This document shows, in pieces, positions 40,001-47,600 of a DNA stretch of 64,000 nucleotides. The first letter of the stretch is position 1. Every line of letters starts with the position of its first letter. A program made the position numbers and the translations under genes. Below the pieces are notes generated by a model, which did not search any database, was not told where the DNA came from, and worked only from the letters and a program-made list of their open reading frames with translations. This DNA comes from Epinephelus fuscoguttatus (Eukaryota; Chordata; Actinopteri; Perciformes; Serranidae): contig NC_064775.1 in assembly GCF_011397635.1 (NCBI RefSeq), positions 17,776,954 through 17,840,953 of the forward strand, read 5' to 3'.

Positions 40001-40420
40001 CCTGTGTTCACCATTGTTTACTGTGCAGTAGCCATTCTGGTGTCCTTCAAATTCTCCATTTTCTTTCCATGTTTGCTGCACGCCGTTGACCCCTAATTGC
40101 CCACCTTCCTGTGGCTGGGCCTCTCCTTCCACTTTGAGGGAGGCTGCTGCGTAGGTTTCACCTACACTATTTCTGGCCTTGCAGATATACTGGCCAGCAT
40201 CCTGCAGAGTCACTCCAGTGATGGTCAGCAGGTAAGCTTTTCCCTCCTCAGAGAGCTTATAGCGTCCCTCAGACACGATCTGGACATTTTTACGCTCCCA
40301 GATCACATCAGGACGAGGGACCCCACCGATTTGGCACCTCAGTATGGCGTCTGTGCCACACTGTGCCACCACAGGGCGTGGGTAGCCCAAAACACGAGGA
40401 GCGCCTCCAAAAATATCCAT
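26444..40420 (-). CDS. obsl1: obsl1, obscurin-like 1 (whole coding region, 24 coding exons)
   Basis: The exons listed separately join in frame to 6636 nt: 2211 residues plus a TAG at 26444-26446. OBSL1 is a cytoskeletal adaptor. In muscle it links titin and myomesin at the M-band; elsewhere it scaffolds the CUL7/CCDC8 (3M) complex. The order is three Ig domains with linkers (residues 1-394), Ig4, Ig5, one fibronectin type III domain (about 572-673), then 17 more Ig domains, one per exon except three split domains. There is no kinase or RhoGEF part, unlike obscurin. Ig2 (WEKDG...SAHF, then MPDKGVYTCRAVNCHGEALA) and Ig3 (EGKHAKFRC, VLYCKVQDTGLYVCAA) resemble human OBSL1 more than obscurin. Domain number is higher than I recall for human OBSL1 (about 1900 residues). 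Confidence 0.93.
26870..27136 (-). CDS. obsl1: obsl1 exon, Ig21
   Basis: 267 nt, phase 1 at both ends. It encodes ELPVSIVKPLRDRTALEKHR, with VILECTVS and ATWYKGK. The F strand reads DEGTYSIEV, so the second cysteine is absent. The donor is GTAAGT. Confidence 0.92.
27234..27338 (-). CDS. obsl1: obsl1 exon, second half of Ig20
   Basis: 105 nt. It encodes TKHFLLMCNVTAEDAGEIRF then VARDVESTAYLEVE. With the preceding 162-nt exon it makes an 89-residue domain. The F strand GEIRFVA lacks cysteine. Confidence 0.88.
27626..27787 (-). CDS. obsl1: obsl1 exon, first half of Ig20
   Basis: It encodes HKLEVVHDLEDLYIQEDQNA then VFMCEVSLEEVTGEWYKDGH. The donor GTCATA is weak (C at +3, T at +5), unlike other donors of this gene, but the reading frame joins exactly to the next half-domain. 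Confidence 0.85.
28019..28110 (+). mobile_element. hAT-like element end (fragment)
   Basis: CAGTGGTGGTCCTAGCACAT followed by TTGGTGCCCTAGGCAAG matches the form of fish hAT ends beginning CAGTGG. The matching right end and an 8-bp duplication were not found. Confidence 0.45.
28900..28919 (-). mobile_element. hAT-like terminal fragment
   Basis: The inverse of this stretch reads CAGGGGTGTCAAACATATGG, a familiar hAT (Charlie-like) end. Only this end is visible. Confidence 0.45.
29401..29554 (-). CDS. obsl1: obsl1 exon, second half of Ig19
   Basis: It encodes NGKELKPGKNCRIYSMGRKK then FCQIMECACADSGTYTCDTG. It is joined in phase 0 to the first half. Acceptor GTGAGTCAG, donor GTAAGG. The domain is intact, with several extra cysteines. 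Confidence 0.9.
29687..29799 (-). CDS. obsl1: obsl1 exon, first half of Ig19
   Basis: It encodes ETPVSILKALEDVRVEEEFP then VTLECEFSRQNIDVRWLK. The intron falls just after the Trp-Leu-Lys of strand C, in phase 0. Confidence 0.9.
29985..30251 (-). CDS. obsl1: obsl1 exon, Ig18
   Basis: 267 nt. It encodes PRNISIRKGLTDQETFERET, then SFEVELS, IWQKDG and DTGTIVFSAEG. Both canonical cysteines are missing. Confidence 0.9.
30750..31016 (-). CDS. obsl1: obsl1 exon, Ig17
   Basis: It encodes EAQVMFVKKMEAVMAEEFGK, then ATLETEIS (first cysteine absent), VQWMRQG and DRGTYRCET. Donor GTAAGT. Confidence 0.92.
31105..31374 (-). CDS. obsl1: obsl1 exon, Ig16
   Basis: It encodes PRVVEFLTELHNTTVLEGED, then ATFKCVVS, LVWLMDN and DCSRIIAEAEG. 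The F-strand cysteine is displaced or absent. Confidence 0.92.
31446..31712 (-). CDS. obsl1: obsl1 exon, Ig15
   Basis: It encodes MRIKFVRPLRDTVAHADGMV, then TLRCEVC, VQWLKNG and DAGEYACES; the cysteine pair is intact. Donor GTAAGT follows an adenine, so the split codon is A|TG. Confidence 0.92.
31798..32067 (-). CDS. obsl1: obsl1 exon, Ig14
   Basis: It encodes EPPVIFVNKEEDIVVTGYEA, then VTLTSYVS (first cysteine replaced by serine), VRWLKDW and DAGEYTCDV. Confidence 0.92.
32160..32435 (-). CDS. obsl1: obsl1 exon, Ig13
   Basis: 276 nt. It encodes EPPVKIVGNSSDPDYQEMVA, then LILACEVSRANAPVQWYCND and DSGKYVCDAVDD; the cysteine pair is intact. Confidence 0.93.
32527..32802 (-). CDS. obsl1: obsl1 exon, Ig12
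   Basis: 276 nt. It encodes EPPVKILRKSEIKTNLKSLI, then IVLECELSRANAVAKWYKDN and DSGEYFLDVGDD. The second cysteine is replaced by leucine. Its SRANA phrase is shared with Ig13, suggesting recent duplication. Confidence 0.93.
32913..33188 (-). CDS. obsl1: obsl1 exon, Ig11
   Basis: 276 nt. It encodes EPPVMLTLPENMPDKVESVA, then VVLEVEVS (first cysteine replaced by valine), VKWWLNG and DSGKYTCDAVDD. Confidence 0.93.
33318..33593 (-). CDS. obsl1: obsl1 exon, Ig10
   Basis: 276 nt. It encodes EPLVRIVSPSESELELTHLA, then LELSCEIS, VRWYKDG and DTGEYVCDTEDD; the cysteine pair is intact. Confidence 0.93.
33712..33984 (-). CDS. obsl1: obsl1 exon, Ig9
   Basis: 273 nt. It encodes EPPVMIVEPKDDVVMESYIS, then INLQCELS, VRWFKDG and DGGEYVCETDGD; the cysteine pair is intact. 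Confidence 0.93.
34032..34089 (+). repeat. (TG)29 microsatellite in an obsl1 intron
   Basis: Uninterrupted TG dinucleotides lie between the Ig8 and Ig9 exons. Such tracts are highly polymorphic and would make a marker. Confidence 0.95.
34182..34342 (-). CDS. obsl1: obsl1 exon, second half of Ig8
   Basis: It encodes YKDGCEIKPTDNITLQAEGT then RLIIRSAETSDAGSYTCQAG. The tryptophan codon is split with the previous exon. Acceptor GTCCCAG. Confidence 0.92.
34476..34590 (-). CDS. obsl1: obsl1 exon, first half of Ig8
   Basis: It encodes PSVEFKPVPEEELHKSSMEL then DPVVLLCHVSADDAEVVW. It ends in the middle of the strand-C tryptophan codon before GTAAGA. Confidence 0.9.
34872..35147 (-). CDS. obsl1: obsl1 exon, Ig7
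   Basis: It encodes AVVKFSPLSDLDSNKKVTTG, then IVLYCEVS, VSWFKDS and HSGVYTCES; the cysteine pair is intact. Confidence 0.92.
35240..35506 (-). CDS. obsl1: obsl1 exon, Ig6
   Basis: It encodes PGPKICSRLKGCEVVEGEYA, then QFAIELS, GTWFLNS and AEVTFIANG. Both canonical cysteines are missing, although two cysteines occur before strand B. Confidence 0.9.
35819..36124 (-). CDS. obsl1: obsl1 exon, fibronectin type III domain
   Basis: 306 nt. It encodes GIKMDVDRPNSALLTWVPAP, then IFVVERQEVGSQEWQKCF and NYRFRVCCVNKYGRSG. The LTW of strand B and the YRFRV..N.YG.S of strands F-G are typical of Fn3. It is the only Fn3 in the protein and sits after Ig5, as in the family. Confidence 0.92.
36275..36535 (-). 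CDS. obsl1: obsl1 exon, Ig5
   Basis: It encodes AIVRKLPRKLEVLEGENAAF, then CVEVEN, IHWFKDG and DSGVVTFVAG. The RKLPRKLEVLEGENA phrase is shared with human OBSL1. The F-strand cysteine is missing. Confidence 0.93.
36727..36996 (-). CDS. obsl1: obsl1 exon, Ig4
   Basis: It encodes AVRFRRPLRDVEVKERDVAV, then LECEVPDE, SAWYLEDQRLMPSSKY and DDDGVYLCEM, closely following the mammalian OBSL1 pattern; the cysteine pair is intact. Confidence 0.93.
36997..39237 (-). other. obsl1 intron between Ig3 and Ig4, with LINE remnant
   Basis: 2.2 kb intron. The part at 38314-38914 is a LINE remnant (separate entry). The remainder is AT-rich; 37550-37690 has GTTTACATGTCCC and similar phrases of a dispersed repeat. 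No exon is supported. Confidence 0.5.
38314..38914 (-). mobile_element. L2/Rex-like LINE 3' end (minus strand)
   Basis: The minus-strand frame 38914-38537 encodes DHITPVLASLHWLPVRCRID, then FKILMFVFKILNGLAPQYL and LWNSLPLYIRS: the C-terminus of an L2/Rex-type reverse transcriptase. It is followed by a 3' tail with ACAGCACTTTGGCAAACCTC and GCTATATAAATAAATTTGAC. The element ends in a short repeat of TGACCTT, three copies, read as AGGTCA on the plus strand at 38314-38333. Confidence 0.82.
39238..40420 (-). CDS. obsl1: obsl1 first coding exon (Ig1-Ig3)
   Basis: ATG at 40418-40420 (minus) starts MDIFGGAPRVLGYPRPVVAQ. The exon encodes 394 residues and one extra base. Ig1 (about 7-99), Ig2 (about 166-262) and Ig3 (about 300-392) all have canonical Cys-Trp-Cys. 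The linkers differ: one is rich in Asn, Gly and Glu (100-160), the other in Ser and Asn (263-295). In OBSL1 the first Ig binds titin M10 and the third binds myomesin. Three domains share one exon, unlike the rest of the gene. Donor GTAGGA. Confidence 0.93.
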
Positions 40421-40510
40421 GACGAAGTCACCCTCACTGTGGTTGGTATGTAGAATTTTCTTTGTTCCTGGATCACCTCGATTAGAACCTCTTATCTTTG
40501 ATGAAGGAGC
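40421..40510 (-). other. obsl1: obsl1 5' UTR part of first coding exon
   Basis: Between a minus-strand acceptor CATCTTACAG (ending at 40511) and the ATG lie 90 nt of leader with no other ATG upstream in the main frame. An upstream non-coding exon is therefore expected. Confidence 0.6.
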
Positions 40511-40787
40511 TGTAAGATGAAGAAAATATGTATTTGATTAGGGAATCTAAACAGATAAAAAATTTGCAGAACGTGCTCAGACCTCTCGCCTTGACACACA
40601 CCCAAAGTCCCATCCAAACACAAAATGGAGAGTTTTCTTGCTTTGACTGTAGTGACTTATTGTCCTCAGTGTCCTTATTGTCAAATTCAAAATATTTTTA
40701 AAAGAAAACCTTGAAAGACAAATGGAAGGACTATATTATGATCAGAAATCTGATTTGAATGATTTAACGCAGAGAGAAGTGTATTAC

Positions 40788-40925
40788 CGTGTTTCAGATA
40801 TTCATAATACTTTACAAAGTTACCAAGGCTTAACTGAACATGTTTGGCAAGGTGTTTATCACATGCTTGGTGGTTTAGTAAAGTAGGATTTGAGCAAACG
40901 TAAACCACTCTGTGTCGTCTCTCAG
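40788..40925 (-). other. obsl1: Candidate non-coding first exon of obsl1 (proximal promoter)
   Basis: On the minus strand TATAAATA (40952-40959) lies about 30 bp before a possible start near 40925. The downstream sequence runs to a donor ACG|GTAATA at 40787. It would splice to 40510. This is inferred from signals only. Confidence 0.35.
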
Positions 40926-40951
40926 CTGGTGCTGTAGCTCATTGAGGAGTG

Positions 40952-40959
40952 TATTTATA
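40952..40959 (-). promoter_or_regulatory. TATA-like box, candidate obsl1 proximal promoter
   Basis: TATAAATA on the minus strand, flanked as TTATAAATAC, which also comes near a MEF2 site (last base off). It is positioned 30 bp ahead of the candidate exon. Confidence 0.35.
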
Positions 40960-41493
40960 AAGTAGTCCGTCCAAAAAAAGACACCGGAGACCATGTGTCA
41001 CATAGCACACAAACTGCAGTCTGCACCCACTAAGACAAAACTTACCCATTGGTTTATGTATGTGTGGAGCATAAATGTTAGCTGTATATTCCTGATAGAT
41101 TATCTTTGTATTGTTGTCATTGACTATTTAAAGCTGAATTCATCTCTCTTGATAAGGGTCTCTCTCATTTGACTAATTTGATTCCCTCATGTTGTCACCA
41201 TCTTTCATTTGGCATTATCCGTCCCTGCTATATGACGCACCACACTCTACCCATCACCATCTGATGCACATCATCTAAACAGCATGGATCATGTAGTCAT
41301 GTGCTCATGTCTTGGCTAGGAAATAGCTCTTTGGGTAGCATGTCTGATATTTCACAATTCTCATAATCAGTTAAAACATGAGACAGGCTCAGCTACTCAT
41401 GGATAGAAATGAATCTACTTAAGCAGGCCTGAATGTCGAGAAGAAGAGGCAAGCGAGACATGAGACAGGAAACTGAACAAAGGATAAACTTAC

Positions 41494-41720
41494 CACTATT
41501 TGAGTCACGTCGTTAAAGCATTCTGTCCATGATGTCAAGTTTACTTTAAAAATATGTCCTCGCAAAGTTCAGTCCAACATCAGTGAACACATAAAAGCTT
41601 TGGCTCGTCTTTAGATTATTCCTTGATTGGTAGAAATGGCAGATAATCTTTTTGTTGCTCTGTTGCGATGCCCTGTAAAACTCTAAAGCTCTTGTTCCTC
41701 TTCTCTTTGTTTGTTTGTGG
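41494..41720 (-). other. obsl1: Candidate non-coding first exon of obsl1 (distal)
   Basis: The minus strand reads ACTCAAATAGTG|GTAAGTTT, a strong donor with the junction at 41493/41494. Upstream sequence contains a five-codon uORF, ATGGACAGAATGCTTTAA. The 5' edge is unknown. Confidence 0.4.
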
Positions 41721-41972
41721 ATCCTGGCTCACATTTGACACACCTCCTGGTCACTGAGAGTCGTAAAAAGTAAGAAAAATTAATCTTCCATTCACACTTT
41801 GAGGCTTTTAGTCGCAGGTGTCATGTCTTGGTTGCGTCCCCTCGGTTTGGTGCAAGGTTGCAGGTGGCAGAGAGGAATATGACCACAGTCTTTCAACCAA
41901 GTGCTTGGTGTCTGCATTAGCTCTGATACTGTCATTGTCCAACAGCTAAAGAGTGAGAGAGAGAGTTGGAAT

Positions 41973-41995
41973 GGGGGGGGGGGGGGGGGGGGGGG
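41973..41995 (+). repeat. Run of 23 guanines
   Basis: An uninterrupted G run (C run on the obsl1 sense strand), a few hundred bases upstream of the distal candidate first exon. It can form a G-quadruplex. Confidence 0.95.
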
Positions 41996-41999
41996 CATT

Positions 42000-42530
42000 A
42001 AATGCTTTTGCAGCTGCTGCCACTGCGAGCCACCACCTAAAAATACCAGCAGCTTCAATGACAGTAGGCCAGATAAAGTTAGGCTGTCCATTCACTGAGC
42101 GTGGCTCACTAAAGATAGAGGGGAGGCTGAGCTCTGCCATGGATCACTCAGCTCAACAGATATCCCGAATTAAACCTCAGAAGAGAAAGGACACCCCACC
42201 TGCTGGAGCTCCTTCAGTCATGAGTCATGCTGACCCATAAATAAGGTCAAATTAGAGTCACGTCTGTATTAGAAAAAGATGACAGAAAACAATGATTAAA
42301 AAAACTGCATTACAAAAATGACTAGAGATGTGTAGAGAGGCTGTGCTCTGTGATGTATGGGACAGTGATAAGGAAAAGATTACCCAAGTGTTGGAACCAT
42401 TTAAGCCTGTTATTACCTGGCAAGTGAAATTCTCACTATCAGGGTGTTAGGAAACAGCTGTAATATCTCATCAGCATTGAAAACAAGAAGGATGAAAAGT
42501 GAGTTCTGCTTCCTTTAGTTCTGCTACTAG
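42000..42530. other. Upstream of obsl1, no gene seen
   Basis: No exon or element could be supported. Open frames here are artefacts of the G run. Confidence 0.45.
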
Positions 42531-42536
42531 AATTAA

Positions 42537-42725
42537 AGGAAGCACTTACTTGGGGGTGTATGAAGTACTTATCCATGGTCAGTGTACTACCTACAGTCGA
42601 TGTCTGTCAGCACGCCTCCAGTTTGGAGACGCAGTCAGGAGTGCAGACACAGAAGCAAAGCAGTGTACTGCTTTGGCTGGGGGCAGCAACCAAATGTGTC
42701 TTAGCCTCCAAAAATGATCAATAAT
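42537..42725 (+). mobile_element. TTAA MITE half (same family as 21215 and 44510)
   Basis: TTAA at 42533-42536, then AGGAAGCACTTACTTGGGGG, TATGAAGTACTTATCCATGG and TCAGTGTACTACCTACAGTC. It continues with CAGAAGCAAAGCAGTGTACTG and GGGGGCAGCAACCAAATGTG. The same words occur inverted at 44510-44694. Confidence 0.65.
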
Positions 42726-43252
42726 AGTTGTCTATGCTATATTTAGAATATTTTCAGTGCTTTATCTTGCTGTCAGACAGCAATTTCTGACAGAGAACTG
42801 AAGCCGTTTTATAGCTCTGTTTAAAGCCAGACTCCATTGACAAAACAGTAATTTGACATCATTGTACAAAGAGCTACACGTCTACAGCTGCCTTGATCAG
42901 TTCATTTGTTTGTGTTGTTGTGTGACTTTAGAGTTTGAAAGAATTAGTTCAGATTCTATAGAAGCCTTATTCACATGGGACTAGAATTACCTGGGGATCT
43001 CTGGTAATTTGAAATAATTGCAGAGGTTGTAAATGATCTTAATCCTGTATGAATCCGCAATGTCTGAAATTTGTCAAGTAAAAATTCCACTGTAAATTAC
43101 CCACCATATTCACTAAACAGAGTGACTGTGTGATAATATTTCAATAGGGAGAAACGTGTTCTGAGAGAAAAGAATATTGTTTTTACATGTGCACATAAGT
43201 ATGAGAAATGTGAAAAGTCTTAGGCGATAAGACCCTATCATGATGTCATCTA

Positions 43253-43265
43253 CCCCCCCCCCCCC
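43253..43265 (+). repeat. Run of 13 cytosines
   Basis: A homopolymer followed by a GGTGGTGATGGTGGTGATGA simple run. The His-rich frame read from the other strand is an artefact of this repeat. Confidence 0.85.
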
Positions 43266-43269
43266 AAAG

Positions 43270-44505
43270 GGGTCTAGTCACTGGTGGTGGTGATGGTGGT
43301 GATGAGACAGGATGAAGAGGGGGCTGAGGGTCTGGATGTGAAGAATAGTGGGCTTTTGATGAGCTGGTCCTGGGCTCTGGGTAAGGTGACTGGAGGTGAA
43401 TGAGGTGGAGGAGGGCATAATGATTCTGTCTAAAATGCCAGCTGACAGGAGCAGAGAGGAGAACAGATGTAAAGTTTGGCAGTAGCGACATGAATGGCTG
43501 AAGGAGATCATGGCAAAGTTTGATTGGAGGAAGTGGTGGGAGTGGGATAGAGAGGTAATTGTGAATGGATGAAGCATAAAGAAAGTCTTCTTTATTGAAC
43601 TTGCGCTGAGCTTCATTCGCCCCTTGCGAATTGGCATCTCGGTGATCTGGGGTTGCATTAAGATTTTTAGTTTTCTCCCCGCCTGGTTTCTGCCCTTTTA
43701 GCTAGCTGAGGATTATGTACCCTTTTTTCGCAATTACAAATGAAAGTTTTACAAGCATTTTGGATGCAGGAGGCTCATCTCGCTACACAGCCTGGAGACT
43801 GGTTTGCAGAAAGAGCAAATTCAAATCATTTAGAAGAACAAAATCTTGAGAGATGATGAGATGGCTAACATGTGACAGTGTGTGGCAGAACTGATTCTGT
43901 TTGTTAAACCCACATGTGAAGGAAAAAAGGAGGTTAACACTGTACATCACCACGAGTGTATTGTAGTGTTCATGTGTTCCGTAGAGTGTAGTTACAAATG
44001 ATTGTGCGCATCTTGTTACGTGTATGGGATTATGTAAGTAAATTCAAGTAAATGCAGTACAAAAGACATCCAGTGAAGGTACAAGAAGAAAAACAGATAA
44101 ATACAAATATACAAATCGTGTACCCCCAATAGTTAGTATTACCACAAGGACTCTGGCTTAGTAGCCATCATAAAAATACTATCTATTAGTCACGCGTCTG
44201 TCTATTTATCTGACCTCATGCAATACCAGCATACGTAGTATTGCTTATCCACTTAAATCTCCTCTCGTCACACAATAACTCAACCACAATGACTGATCGA
44301 GGCAGTGGTAGAGCAGCAACTCCTGCACTCAGCAAGATAAAATGGCTGTTTTTGTCAAAGGAATCTTGTGGCCTTGACAATGGCGTAGATGAGGAACTGA
44401 AGCCAGTAATGGCATCCCTGTTGGAAAGCATTCTCTGACAGCTAGGTAAGGTAGTGAAAATGTTCTAGATGTAGCGTGAATTTAGACGCTTGATGAACTA
44501 TATAT
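43270..44505. other. Intergenic, no gene seen
   Basis: No domain-bearing frame, exon or bounded element could be recognised upstream of obsl1 here. Confidence 0.4.
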
Positions 44506-44509
44506 ATTT

Positions 44510-44694
44510 TAGGTGGCTAAAATATGTTTTGTTGCTACCTCTATCGACAACAGTACATTGCTTAGCTTCTGTGGCGGTACTCCTGCCTGCTTCTCTAAAG
44601 TGGGGACAAGCCAACCGCTATCTACTGTAGGTAATACACTGACTATGGATAAGTACCTTACACCACCCCACTTCAAAAGATCCCAACTATCCCT
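44510..44694 (-). mobile_element. TTAA MITE copy, inverse orientation
   Basis: It ends GATCCCAACTATCCCT followed by TTAA (44695-44698). Inverse complement words match the 42537 copy: TACTTATCCATAGTCAGTGT, TTACCTACAGTAGAT and CACAGAAGCTAAGCAATGTAC. The left (lower-coordinate) end is not bounded. Confidence 0.65.
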
Positions 44695-44699
44695 TTAAA

Positions 44700-47600
44700 T
44701 ATGGTTTCTGATTTGGCTGGTTTGTGTAATGGTTCAGTGTGTTCACACAGTGAACATCAGAACTGGATGTGTTGCATTCTAAAATGTATGTATGAAAATG
44801 TTGACTTCCTCCAGTTTGGCCAATGGCTGCATGAGTCACCTCTCCAAGTTGTGTCCAAGGATAAGTCTGAGACATCAGAGAGAGTTGAAGGATAGATGGA
44901 CACAAAGCAAAGTCTGTGTTGTTTTTGTATTTTCCAAGCAAGCACTTGGCAAGGCAAGGTACTTAACAGCGGTCTTGCGCCGTGGCAGATTTGTATCCGG
45001 TGTTGACACCTGTCGCCTGCATTCTCAGACAATAGCTCTCTAAGTTATCTCTTCAAGTGGAGTGTTTGGGACAGCCAAAGCCACTGATACGCACTGCAAA
45101 GTGTCGTCATACTGTAGATATTTGACCTTCATTTCAGGTCACATGGCGTTGATCCCTTTGTGGCAGTTGCTGGCTTAATGCGCTTCGTATACCATCTTTA
45201 ACACATGTGTACGCTAAAACTTCCTTCAGCCAGAGGTAATATCAGTAGAAATTAAGAGATATTGACTAATTTTATAGACAAAAGAAACAAATGACCACCA
45301 CTAACTGGCACGTGTCAGTAAACAATTTGCTTAATGAATAGCAGAGTTATTTGGAGGACTCACACCACACTTGTGGCTCCATTTAAGGCCACTGGTACCT
45401 CTGACATTCTTGTCCATGCAGTCATCCCTGCAGCTGTTAGGTACAATGACCGCAACCAGGAATCAAAAGCACAGTGCTGCTCTTTGTCCTGGGATTGGGT
45501 TTCAATATCAAAAGCTGAAGAGGATTCATAACAGGGTGTCAGTCAACACAGTTCTCAGTAGAGCTGAGGAGGGAAAATCCGTTCCTACTAATTTTTGAGG
45601 ATGAAGGTACAATTAAAAACTTTTAACACAAACACAGATGCACACGTACAGGTGTCATGCTTAATATAGTCCACTAGATGGAGCTAGAGATTAATTTTAA
45701 GAGAATGATTCATTTACACTAAGATGAAATCAGGATACACTGCAGAATTGAAAGGAAATAGATAAAGGAGGTTTACTCTTTGACCTCTGACCTCCCTAAA
45801 TGAGGAGGACAGGAGCATTTTCATGAGCGATCAGTGAGGCATGGCATTATTTCTCATACTGAAAAACATTTATAAGAGCCAGCATCCAGATTTTGATTAT
45901 TGTGGACTCCTTAGGACTGCTGTGTGACCATTTCTGAGAAAAGTCATAAACTGAACTTGATTTAAAATGATCGTGAATACAGATGATGTGGTTAAAAATA
46001 TATATGTAATCATTCTACCAATAAAAGACCTTGGTGACCTGTTGTCCTAACAACAGTCCTAAGGAACATAACTCAGTTTAAAGTTGCTTAATCAATTGTT
46101 TGATGAAAGAAAAGGAAGTCAGATGACATTCTTTTTTTCAGAAAATATTATGTCTCATTGTAGAATTGAAATCTTTAATTATATGAAACCACTGCTTGGG
46201 AAGAGAGAACTGTTCTTTTTTTAGCCCTAATATTGCTATTTGTCCGTTTATCTTATGAAATGGAAAAAGTCTTTTTTTTTATGGAAAATCTGAAAGCATT
46301 TCAGTCCCAGGATGAAAACGTTTATGACCCCAGAGACCAGAAGAAGCGTGTTAAAGTGCACGTACACACTTGAGCCCCATCCCTCAATCTTAAACTTGAT
46401 CATTGAGTGAATGTGTACTGGGAATAAAACAGGGAGGTAGAGAGGTGGTAGATGATAGAGAGAGACATGCAGGGAGGGTAAAAGAAAAATCAAACATATT
46501 TTTTGTCAGTTGACCTCTGACATTTTAGTTCCTCCTCCTTCTCCCTGCAACCTGCAAGCACGCTGGGAGAAACAACAAGGAATTCTGGGAAAGACGGGAG
46601 GAGGGCTTTTTTTTAAAAATATAAACAACATCTGTGTATGTGAGCAAGGAGTGCATAGATTCAGACAGTTTTATCAGATTTTTTTTTTCTCCTGAGAATA
46701 ATTTTAGCTCAGATTTAGTTGCAGAGCAGGCTCTAAATTATTTTCATTGTGGTAAAAGCAGCTTTTTAGAAATGATTGATTGGAAACCTTGCTTCCTTGC
46801 TCAGTGTTCCTGTGGGAAACTGACATTTTCTAGCTGCAGAGATGAGGACTGTGAAATGCAGCATTTGTGCTTAAATCAAACAAGCTGTAAAATAAAAGTT
46901 GACTCATTTAAATGGAACTTAGAAACCAAACAACCTCAACTAAAGCTCCATTCATTAGTTATTCTGGGTCTTTTATATTGCTCAGTCTTCATCAACAGAA
47001 GTTTTTCCAGTTGTCATGGAAATGTAGATTTCCATATGCTTCGAAACACTTGAGAAGACCATTTGACCCTGAAGTAGCACTCGACAAGACAATCTCACCT
47101 CAAGGTCCATGTCGGCAAAGTCAAGAGTGACCTTTGAGCCTCAGATTTATACAAATTCTGTTCTCAATTTTAACACTTTTAATTATTGTTATTTTCTTTT
47201 TCCGAAACAGTGGAGCAAATGCCACAAGTTGAGTTTTCATTTAAACAAAATTGTGACGGGTGTGTTTGCTGCATGCCAAATTATTCAGAGCTAAAAAGGC
47301 CAAATTGCCTCCTAACCATATAACCGGGTGCTGATAAGCAATTAAGCATTTAAAAGGCTGTTTTTTAAATGGAGTCCAGCAAACTCTAAATTAAACACAC
47401 CACGGCTACATTACATCACTTCCAGCTAACTTTTTGGGGAAGAGTAAGGGCAAAACAGCACCACTGATCTGTTTTAACTAAATATTCTCTGGTGTAACTG
47501 AGCTAAAAACACAGAAACACTGAATCTGTCAGCATGTTAGCATCTTATTCACTCCTGAGCGTGTTAGCAACTGTGAGCCTGCCGACTACATTACCTTTAC

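Noticed and set aside
26444..40420. Obscurin (obscn) rather than obsl1
   Set aside because: Ig1 resembles obscurin too, but Ig2, Ig3 and Ig5 follow OBSL1; the protein ends after Ig domains with no IQ, SH3, RhoGEF or kinase region; and the neighbours match the human OBSL1 locus.
41901..42240. Glycine- or proline-run frames
   Set aside because: Result of the G23 homopolymer.
43278..43658. His-rich 126-codon minus-strand frame
   Set aside because: It derives from a GGTGGTGAT simple repeat and a C run.
46634..47053. 139-codon open frame
   Set aside because: No recognisable domain, biased AT-rich composition, no splice or promoter context; probably chance.
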